This document shows, in pieces, positions 1 through 5,354 of a stretch of DNA of 15,598 bases; position 1 is the first letter of the stretch; each line of letters begins with the position of its first letter. The notes under the pieces were generated by a model that searched no databases, was not told where the DNA came from, and saw nothing but the letters and a program-made list of their open reading frames with translations. This DNA is from Pseudomonadota bacterium (GTDB lineage Bacteria; Pseudomonadota; Gammaproteobacteria; JAKAQQ01). The stretch is from positions 4,641 through 20,238 of the forward strand of contig JAJZNM010000184.1 of assembly GCA_021852325.1 (NCBI GenBank), written 5' to 3'. A program made the translations under genes and the position numbers.

Positions 1-118
1 GTGACTATAGTGAGTATGAAACACGGCGGGAGACCCGAGTCGGCACGGCCCCGATGGGCTCGAGGCGGATGCGCCATTCCTGAGACCGCATCACGCCCCG
101 GGATGGCTGCGTTCCGGA

Positions 119-853
119 TCAGTTCGACGAGAGGTACTTTTCCCGCCGGATCGCGGGGAGCGCGAATCCCAATCCCTTGAGGTGCTCGAGCGACGCATCG
201 ATCATATCCGGATTGCCGCAGAGATACACGATATGGCGCGCAGGATCCAGCGGGAGCGCCTTGAGCACCTCCTGGACGTAGCCACGCCGCTCATGGGCAG
301 CCGGGGGATCGGACAGGCTGCGGCTGAGACAGGCCTCAAACCGGAACCGGGGCGCGCGCCGGGCCAGAGCCAGGAAATCCTCCCCATAGAGCAGTTCTTC
401 CGGGCTGCGCACGCCGAGCAGGAGCCGGATTTCGCACGCGGTATCGGACAGGCGTTTCTCGAGCTGTCCGAGCATCGCACGGTAGGGCGAAACACCGGTT
501 CCAGTGGCCGCGAGAATGTAATCCATGCCCGTATCCTCGCGCAGGACGAAACGTCCAAACGGCCCACTCGCCCGCACCCGGTCCTTGGGCGCGAGACGGT
601 TGAGGATCTCCGTGGCGCGTCCACCCTCGACCCGGGTCACCGCGATCGCAATCCGGCCGAGATCGTGCGTGAGCGAGGCGATGCTGTAGCTGCGCCGGAT
701 CTCGCCATCCGGCGTATCCAGGTGCAGAGTCACGAACTGGCCCGGGACATAGGGAAAAGCCTGCCCGTCAGAACGCACGAAGGTGAGTTCCAGCACGCGC
801 GGGGTCACCCACCGGCGGTTGACCAGGGTCAGTTCGAAATGCTCGTGTGTCAT
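119..853 (-). CDS. fpr: Ferredoxin/flavodoxin-NADP(+) reductase
   Basis: This 244-residue FAD enzyme should move electrons between NADP(H) and ferredoxin or flavodoxin in the cytoplasm. The FAD-binding barrel carries RSYSIAS (residues 54-60), the family's R-x-Y-S flavin motif. The NADP half has GTGVSPYRAM (118-127), a Leu-rich strand ending LLGVRS (145-150) and CGNPDM (212-217). The C-terminus reads REKY followed by LSSN; bacterial members commonly end near this aromatic residue, which stacks on the flavin. Length is normal for the bacterial Fpr type (about 250). The ATG is preceded by AAAGG about five bases upstream. It is divergent from the iron-sulfur operon starting at 1008. The family assignment is clear, but the electron partner (ferredoxin, flavodoxin or a neighbouring protein) is not visible here. 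Confidence 0.93.
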   Translation of the reverse strand: MTHEHFELTLVNRRWVTPRVLELTFVRSDGQAFPYVPGQFVTLHLDTPDGEIRRSYSIASLTHDLGRIAIAVTRVEGGRATEILNRLAPKDRVRASGPFGRFVLREDTGMDYILAATGTGVSPYRAMLGQLEKRLSDTACEIRLLLGVRSPEELLYGEDFLALARRAPRFRFEACLSRSLSDPPAAHERRGYVQEVLKALPLDPARHIVYLCGNPDMIDASLEHLKGLGFALPAIRREKYLSSN

Positions 854-858
854 AGCGG

Positions 859-920
859 CCTTTGGGGATCAGACCGGACCTCGGGTCTGGGGCATGGCAC
901 CGCCTTCCTGGATCCAAAGG
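859..920 (-). promoter_or_regulatory. Nested inverted repeats in the fpr leader, covering its ribosome binding site
   Basis: In the fpr-sense strand, CCTTTGG (920-914) is complementary to CCAAAGG (865-859). The second arm contains the AAGG that serves as the fpr ribosome binding site. Between these arms lies a second inverted repeat, CAGACC (889-884) with GGTCTG (875-870), with an eight-base loop. If both helices form in the mRNA, the ribosome binding site is paired. It could instead be a DNA operator in the fpr/glcF divergent region. The complementarity is seen directly; any function is inferred, and the transcription start is unknown. Confidence 0.35.
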
Positions 921-951
921 GGTCGTACCATCCAGCCCGGCCAATCTCTGC

Positions 952-980
952 TTGGACTTGCCTGTGCGGAATCCTATATT
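952..980 (+). promoter_or_regulatory. Possible sigma-70 promoter of the glcF-like operon
   Basis: TTGGAC (952-957) and TATATT (975-980) are separated by 17 bases. The -10 matches TATAAT at five of six positions, while the -35 matches only its TTG. Transcription would start near 987 and leave a leader of about 20 bases before the ATG at 1008. An alternative -35, TTGCCT (958-963), is a better match but too close. A longer reading of the gene starting upstream at 783 would place this promoter inside coding sequence and overlap fpr. Confidence 0.4.
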
Positions 981-1007
981 GTATCCAAGACCGACCGGAA
1001 ACCGGAA

Positions 1008-2237
1008 ATGTCACCCGTAGCCTGCCCTTCCGGCTTCGAAGAAGCCGAGCGTTGTGTCCAGTGCGCGCTCTGCCTCCCGCACTGCCCGACCTATCGCCTG
1101 ACACACGACGAGTCCGAATCCCCTCGGGGCCGGCTCGCGATGCTCGCCGCGTGGGGGGGGGATTCCGCTGCACTCGATCCCTCGATGCGCGCGGCACTTG
1201 ACCACTGCCTCGGCTGTCTCGCCTGCGAAGTGGTCTGCCCGGCAGCAGTTCCCTACGGCAGGCTGATCGACCGCTACCACGAGGTGACCGAGCGACCACT
1301 GCGGACACCCCTCGTGCGGCTCCTCGTCTGGCTCACGCGTCGGCATCGGGTGGCTGGGGCGCTACACCACCTGCTCCAGGGGTTGCAAGAAACGGGGATT
1401 CTCTCCTTCCTGCGCCGCATCGCTCCCGGCGGACTTGCGCGCGTCTTGAGTCTGATGCCGGATCCCTATCCCCGGGCGGGGACGAACCTGAGGCGCATGG
1501 GGGCCCGGAATGCAGGAACCCGGCGGGTATCGATCCTCATGGGTTGTGTGTCGAGTCTCTGGATGCCCGAGGCTTATGCGGCTGCAGAAACCCTACTTGT
1601 GCGTTGGGGTTATGCAGTAGACCTCGCCCCGCATGCCTTCTGCTGCGGGGCCTTGGCCCGTCACGCCGGCCGGGTCCGGACCGCCGAGGCCTTGCGAGCC
1701 GAACTCCGCGATGTCCTGTCCGCAGACCAACCGGTCCTCGTCCTCGACAGCGGCTGCGTCGGAGAGACCCGGGCTGCTTTGGGATCCGACAGGCCGGGTG
1801 CGCGGCCGGTTCATGAACTCGCCGCCTTCCTCGACGCGAACTGGCCAGAGGCCTTCAAGGCCACACTCGATCGGCCAGAACGGGTCGGCCTGCACATCCC
1901 GTGTACCCAACGCACGGAAGTTGGTGACGCCGGGGCCCCCGCACGCCTGCTCAGGCGGATCGGCAACCTCACCGTCCAAGCGATCCCGGACGGATATGGC
2001 TGCTGTGGCGCGGCCGGCAGCTATGTCCTTCGGGAACCGGGCATGAGCGGCGCGTTGGCGGCCCCGCTCGTCGGAAGTCTCGGACCCGAGCCGCCAGACC
2101 GGATCGTCACGACGAACATCGGATGCCGTCTCCGGTGGCAGGCCGAACTACGCCAGGCGGGGCTCGAGATCCCGGTCGAGCATCCGGTTGACATCCTCCT
2201 ACGGGCTTGTGGCCATCCCCGGCCGGCCACCGGGTAG
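1008..2237 (+). CDS. glcF: GlcF/LutA-like iron-sulfur subunit with two CCG domains
   Basis: This 409-residue protein matches the usual length and layout of the glycolate oxidase iron-sulfur subunit. Two 4Fe-4S motifs come first: cysteines 16, 19, 22 and 26, and 67, 70, 73 and 77, each pattern ending in Cys-Pro. Two CCG domains follow: C180, CC212-213 and C250, then C299, CC332-333 and C373. The conserved SPRGR (38-42) follows the first cluster. In the family such subunits carry electrons from an FAD dehydrogenase (GlcD/E or similar) to the quinone pool at the membrane. No GlcD or GlcE is present in this window, so the partner is elsewhere or different, and the substrate is uncertain. GlcF, LutA and HdrD-type proteins share this architecture. 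Start chosen at the ATG preceded by GGAA seven bases upstream; the extension back to 783 would overlap fpr and is not conserved-looking. It leads a likely operon with the DsrE-like gene and coq7. Confidence 0.88.
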   Translation: MSPVACPSGFEEAERCVQCALCLPHCPTYRLTHDESESPRGRLAMLAAWGGDSAALDPSMRAALDHCLGCLACEVVCPAAVPYGRLIDRYHEVTERPLRTPLVRLLVWLTRRHRVAGALHHLLQGLQETGILSFLRRIAPGGLARVLSLMPDPYPRAGTNLRRMGARNAGTRRVSILMGCVSSLWMPEAYAAAETLLVRWGYAVDLAPHAFCCGALARHAGRVRTAEALRAELRDVLSADQPVLVLDSGCVGETRAALGSDRPGARPVHELAAFLDANWPEAFKATLDRPERVGLHIPCTQRTEVGDAGAPARLLRRIGNLTVQAIPDGYGCCGAAGSYVLREPGMSGALAAPLVGSLGPEPPDRIVTTNIGCRLRWQAELRQAGLEIPVEHPVDILLRACGHPRPATG

Positions 2238-2276
2238 CCACCGCATCAGAAACACATGAGGCACGGAAGGTTTAGA

Positions 2277-2876
2277 ATGAAATCCGGTTTTCCAGGGAGC
2301 ATGATCATGCGCCGCATCTCCGTCAGTTTCGTTTCAGGGTCCCTCACCGTCCTCCTACTGGCGATCCTCGCCGGACCCACATCGGCCCTGGCCGCACCCG
2401 GGTTCTGGATCACTCCCGCCGTACCCGGCTACGGCGCCATCCATGTCTGGCCCCACGAGGTCTCGCGGCCCTCACCCCACGCACTCTACCGGGCCGTTTT
2501 CTACATTCCCCAGCCGATTGCCAACAAGTCCAAGGCGAATCCGGAGCTCGGCCGCGTGGCCCGCATGCTCAATATTTTCACGACCGAAGGCGTGCCGCTC
2601 AGCCACCTGCATTTTGTGGTGGTTGTGGACGGCGGATCGATCCCGACCATCCTCGACAACTCTGCCTACGAGACCCACTTCCACCACCCGAACCCGAACG
2701 CCCCCCTGATCGCCGATTTGGCCAAAGACGGTGTCACCTTCCGGGTCTGTGGCGTTGCGCTCGCCGGTTGGGGGTTCAAACCCAAAGACGTGCTCCACAC
2801 CGTGGGGATCGCGCCCACTGGCCCCAGCACGCTCATCCTTTATGAAAACCAGGGCTATGCGCTGGTTCCCTTCTGA
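2277..2876 (+). CDS. Exported DsrE/DsrF-like family protein
   Basis: This 199-residue protein opens with a basic stretch (RR at 12-13), a hydrophobic core and an Ala-Leu-Ala signal peptidase site (37-39), so it should be exported to the periplasm. The mature part has the DsrE-like pattern: YRAVFYI, then VARMLNIFTTEGVP (94-107), HFVVVVDGG, an NPN (138-141) before LIADL, DGVTFRVCG with Cys158, and a terminal GYALVPF. DsrE-fold proteins take part in sulfur trafficking or are of unknown function; the exported group has no settled role. The single Cys158 sits where the family usually has Cys-Gly-Gln, but here the third residue is Val. GGAAGG (2265-2270) six bases before the ATG at 2277 favours this start; ATGs at 2301 and 2307 would give a more typical signal peptide. 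It starts 39 bases after glcF and overlaps the start of coq7. Confidence 0.8.
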   Translation: MKSGFPGSMIMRRISVSFVSGSLTVLLLAILAGPTSALAAPGFWITPAVPGYGAIHVWPHEVSRPSPHALYRAVFYIPQPIANKSKANPELGRVARMLNIFTTEGVPLSHLHFVVVVDGGSIPTILDNSAYETHFHHPNPNAPLIADLAKDGVTFRVCGVALAGWGFKPKDVLHTVGIAPTGPSTLILYENQGYALVPF

Positions 2877-3507
2877 ATCGACCGGCCACGCCCTCCGCGA
2901 ACGGCTCCTCATCGAGTGCGATCACGCGCTCCGGACGCTGCGACCGCCATCGGATTCCACCCGGGTCAGGCAGACGGGAGATCCTGATCTCGACTTGAGC
3001 TCCGCGCGCCAGAGCCGGAAGCTCCTCCGGGTCGATCATGCCGGTGAAGTGGCCGCGCAAGCCCTCTACCGCGGGCAGGCCCTGGCCGCATCCGGAGATG
3101 CCGGACTCGCGACGTCCCTCCTTGAAGCCGCCGAAGAAGAGAGGCGGCACCTGACCTGGTGCGCGCAACGACTGTCTGAACTCGGTGGCCGAACCAGCCG
3201 GTTCAATCCCATCTGGTATGTCGGTGCCTTCCTGAGCGGCGTCCTGGCCGGCCGCCTCGGCCGCGCAGCAAGCCTGGGTTACCTCGCCGAGACAGAGCAC
3301 CAGGTCGAAGCACACCTCGATGACCATCTCGCACGCTTGCCCGAAGCGGATCTCGTGAGCCGCGCGATCCTCGAAAAAATGAAAGCGGAAGAGGCCGGCC
3401 ACCGGCAATGGGCGCTGACTGGAGGCGGCAAGCCCTTGCCGCGGCCGGTTCGTGCCCTCATGCACGGGGCCTCACGCGCGCTCGTCTACGGTTCCTACTG
3501 GCTCTGA
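2857..3507 (+). CDS. coq7: Coq7-type demethoxyubiquinone hydroxylase
   Basis: This 216-residue di-iron carboxylate enzyme adds the last ring hydroxyl in ubiquinone synthesis, acting at the inner membrane on a polyprenylated ring. The ligand pattern is complete: E64 in RVDHAGEVAAQALYRGQ, E95 and H98 in EEERRH, E147 in ETEHQ, and E179 and H182 in EEAGH. Coq7 replaces the flavin enzyme UbiF of E. coli in many proteobacteria. The start overlaps the last 20 bases of the DsrE-like gene, suggesting translational coupling. An ATG at 2842 would add five residues. The 3' end runs 13 bases into the 3' end of speD on the other strand. In Pseudomonas, coq7 and speD are, to my recollection, also neighbours, so this pairing may be an old one. 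Confidence 0.93.
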   Translation: MRWFPSESTGHALRERLLIECDHALRTLRPPSDSTRVRQTGDPDLDLSSARQSRKLLRVDHAGEVAAQALYRGQALAASGDAGLATSLLEAAEEERRHLTWCAQRLSELGGRTSRFNPIWYVGAFLSGVLAGRLGRAASLGYLAETEHQVEAHLDDHLARLPEADLVSRAILEKMKAEEAGHRQWALTGGGKPLPRPVRALMHGASRALVYGSYWL

Positions 3508-4370
3508 CGCGCGATTGCGGCCGGCGTCCCGAGATCCAGTTTCTCGATTTGGGCGAGCGAACCCCGGCGCATGTTGCGCCCGTTGAAAATCTCGAGCATC
3601 TCGGTCTTGACCCGCTCGCGGATCCGGTCCGAGTCGTCCCGGCTCAGCGCATCCCGTTCGGCTCCAAACAGGTAGTTCGCGAGTTCGAATTCCTTGAGGA
3701 TCATCTTCGTATGGAAGATGTTTTCCTGATAGACGTTGACATCGACCATCTGGTAGCGCTCGCGCGTATCTTTGGACATGAAGTTCTGGATCGAGTTGAT
3801 GTGATGGTCGATGAACAGTTTCTCGCCCCGGATATCCCGGGTGAACCCCCGGATCCGGTAATCGACGGTCACGATGTCGGATTCGAAGCTGTGAATCAGG
3901 TAGTTGAGTGCGCGGAGCGGGGAGATGCGCCCGCAGGTCGACACGTCAATGTCGGCGCGAAAGGTGCTGATCCCATTGTCCGGATGGCTCTCGGGATAGG
4001 TATGGACCGTGATGTGACTCTTGTCCAGATGGAACGCGACCCCTTCCGGCAGAGGTCCCGGACTTTCCAGGTGGCTTTGCTCGAGTTGATCGGCCTCGAC
4101 TGATGTTTCCGAAATCAGCATGGTGACCGAGGCCCCTTGGGGATCGTAATCCTGGCGCGAACAGTTGAGGATGTTCGCACCGATGATTCCCGAGACATGC
4201 GTGAGGATCTGGGTCAGCCGTTCGGCGTTGTACGCCTCATCGATATAGCGGATGTACTCTCGCTGATTTTGTTCCGTCTGGGTATAGCAGATGTCGTAGA
4301 TGTTGAAGCTCAGTGTCTTGGTCAGGTTATTGAACCCATTGAGCCTGATTTTCCGGTTGAGATAGGCCAA
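3495..4370 (-). CDS. speD: S-adenosylmethionine decarboxylase proenzyme, E. coli type
   Basis: This 291-residue proenzyme makes decarboxylated S-adenosylmethionine, the aminopropyl donor for spermidine. Self-cleavage at Lys117-Ser118 in HLDKSHITVHTYPE (114-127) would turn Ser118 into the catalytic pyruvoyl group and give two chains. Other hallmarks are NGFNNLTKTLSFNIYDIC near the start, ARQDYEPQGASV-like SRQDYDPQGASV (71-82), STCGRISPLRALNYLIH and VDVNVYQENIFHTKM. The start is TTG: an in-frame TGA lies at 4391-4389, only seven codons upstream, no ATG lies between, and AGGAGG (4386-4381) sits ten bases before the TTG. After the usual end of the family (GRNM) there are about 25 extra residues, and these cover the overlap with coq7. 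rpe lies 77 bases upstream on the same strand, so the two may be cotranscribed. Confidence 0.96.
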   Translation of the reverse strand: MAYLNRKIRLNGFNNLTKTLSFNIYDICYTQTEQNQREYIRYIDEAYNAERLTQILTHVSGIIGANILNCSRQDYDPQGASVTMLISETSVEADQLEQSHLESPGPLPEGVAFHLDKSHITVHTYPESHPDNGISTFRADIDVSTCGRISPLRALNYLIHSFESDIVTVDYRIRGFTRDIRGEKLFIDHHINSIQNFMSKDTRERYQMVDVNVYQENIFHTKMILKEFELANYLFGAERDALSRDDSDRIRERVKTEMLEIFNGRNMRRGSLAQIEKLDLGTPAAIARQSQ

Positions 4371-4402
4371 TGTCGGAGTTCCTCCTCGTCAGGCACGGTG
4401 GC

Positions 4403-4419
4403 AGGCGATGCGATCGCCT
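4403..4419. repeat. 17-base hairpin palindrome between rpe and speD
   Basis: AGGCGAT, three bases, then ATCGCCT form a perfect seven-base-pair inverted repeat in the 77-base gap between rpe and speD. A second short hairpin, ACCC-TCGC-GGGT (4433-4444), lies between it and the rpe stop. Neither is followed by a T tract on the minus strand, so they are not convincing intrinsic terminators. They might protect or attenuate an rpe-speD transcript. The symmetry is observed; the role is inference. Confidence 0.35.
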
Positions 4420-4447
4420 CCGCCCGCATGGGACCCTCGCGGGTTCA

Positions 4448-5179
4448 TTATCGCAGGTTTCCGGCCACGCGAGAGCGGCGGGCTTGAGGACCCGCTTCGC
4501 GCCCGAGGCTTGCTTGAAGCGCCTTCCAGGCTTCCGCCCGGTCCGGGCTGCCGAAAATGGCTGAGCCCGCAACAAAACGGTCCGCGCCTGCCTCCCGGGC
4601 GGCTTGGATCGTGCCGGGATGGATGCCGCCATCGACCTCGAGCACGAGCGGCCGGTCCGATCGGTCGATCCATTGACGAATCTCCCGGATCTTGGGGAGC
4701 ACGCCCGGGATGAACGCCTGGCCCGCGAAGCCAGGATTGACCGTCATCGCGAGCACGTGGTCGATCCGATCGAGGATGTAAGGCAGGAGGGTCGGAGGCG
4801 TGGCCGGGTTCAAGGCGATTCCGGCCTCGCACCCCTGCTCCGCGATCAGGGAGAGCGTCCGGTCGAGATGATCCGTGCCTTCCGGGTGGACAAAGATCAC
4901 CGAGGCTCCGGCGTGCGCGAAATCCGGGATCAGCCGGTCGACCGGCCGGGCCATCAGGTGGACTTCGATGGGAACCCCGATCCCATGGCGCCGCAACGCC
5001 TCGAGCACGAGCGGGCCGATCGTGAGGTTAGGGACATAGTGGTTGTCCATGACGTCAAAATGGAGTCGGGTGGCGCCAAGCCCGATGATCGCCTCGGCTT
5101 CCGCGCCGAGGCAGGCGAAATCCGCTGACAGGAGGGATGGGACGATTTCGGCAGACCGCTGTCTCGAACTTGGACGCAT
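4448..5179 (-). CDS. rpe: Ribulose-phosphate 3-epimerase
   Basis: This 243-residue TIM-barrel enzyme interconverts ribulose 5-phosphate and xylulose 5-phosphate in the pentose phosphate pathway and, in autotrophs, the Calvin cycle. The signature residues are present: Ser15 and Ser18 in PSLLSADF, H40 and D42 in LHFDVMDNHYVPN, H73 in EVHLM, the flexible loop NPGFAGQAF (148-156), D183 in EVDGGI and the phosphate-binding VAGSAIF (203-209). H40, D42, H73 and D183 are the family's metal and acid-base ligands. GAGGAG (5191-5186) six bases before the ATG fixes the start. About 15 extra basic residues follow the usual end. It is probably expressed from its own promoter near 5252-5257 and may read into speD. 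The common partners gph and trpE are not adjacent here. Confidence 0.96.
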   Translation of the reverse strand: MRPSSRQRSAEIVPSLLSADFACLGAEAEAIIGLGATRLHFDVMDNHYVPNLTIGPLVLEALRRHGIGVPIEVHLMARPVDRLIPDFAHAGASVIFVHPEGTDHLDRTLSLIAEQGCEAGIALNPATPPTLLPYILDRIDHVLAMTVNPGFAGQAFIPGVLPKIREIRQWIDRSDRPLVLEVDGGIHPGTIQAAREAGADRFVAGSAIFGSPDRAEAWKALQASLGREAGPQARRSRVAGNLR

Positions 5180-5248
5180 GTTGAACTCCTCAAAACCCGA
5201 AGCCCGGCAAGATCCCGCTCGCAGGTCCCCGTCAGTACCGCCTTGCGA

Positions 5249-5259
5249 GCTATTCTAGC
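5249..5259 (-). promoter_or_regulatory. Possible rpe promoter, -10 box within a palindrome
   Basis: On the minus strand TAGAAT (5257-5252) matches the -10 consensus at five of six positions and lies in the symmetric sequence GCTAGAATAGC (5259-5249). Transcription would start near 5245 and leave a leader of about 65 bases. No good -35 hexamer is seen at 16-18 bases, so it may need an activator or may not be a promoter. A sequence of the same layout precedes the MFS gene. Confidence 0.35.
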
Positions 5260-5292
5260 GCGGGCGATCCTGGGTGAGGAACGATGCCGCCT

Positions 5293-5335
5293 TTGACCCC
5301 TAATCCGGCCTCAGGGGATATAATCACTTATCCAC
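5293..5335 (+). promoter_or_regulatory. Likely promoter of the beta-propeller gene with an overlapping inverted repeat
   Basis: A perfect TATAAT (5319-5324) lies 31 bases before the ATG at 5355. TTGACC (5293-5298) is a good -35, but the spacer is 20 bases, longer than the usual 16-18. The -10 sits inside an inverted repeat, GGATA (5316-5320), eight bases, TATCC (5329-5333), which flanking G and C runs lengthen apart from one bulged A. This could be an operator that blocks the promoter. The gene has no clear ribosome binding site. Confidence 0.45.
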
Positions 5336-5354
5336 CCCTTCCCTCCGTATCATC

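Noticed and set aside
1..118. Possible short gene or terminator downstream of fpr
   Set aside because: The fpr frame stays open for about 36 codons after the stop on the minus strand, and there is a GATGCG/CGCATC inverted repeat (68-73 and 87-92), but no convincing start, no recognisable protein and no T tract.
783..1007. In-frame N-terminal extension of the GlcF-like protein
   Set aside because: It overlaps the start of fpr, is unlike GlcF N-termini, and the ATG at 1008 begins right before the conserved cluster motif with a candidate promoter just upstream.
3495..4370. Lower-GC look of speD as a sign of horizontal transfer
   Set aside because: The gene appears somewhat less GC-rich by eye, but the protein is highly conserved and is a typical gammaproteobacterial SpeD next to coq7, so transfer is not needed to explain it.
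4410..4417. GCGATCGC, the HIP1 octamer of cyanobacteria
   Set aside because: It occurs once, within the rpe-speD palindrome, and the gene content is not cyanobacterial, so it is probably chance in GC-rich DNA.
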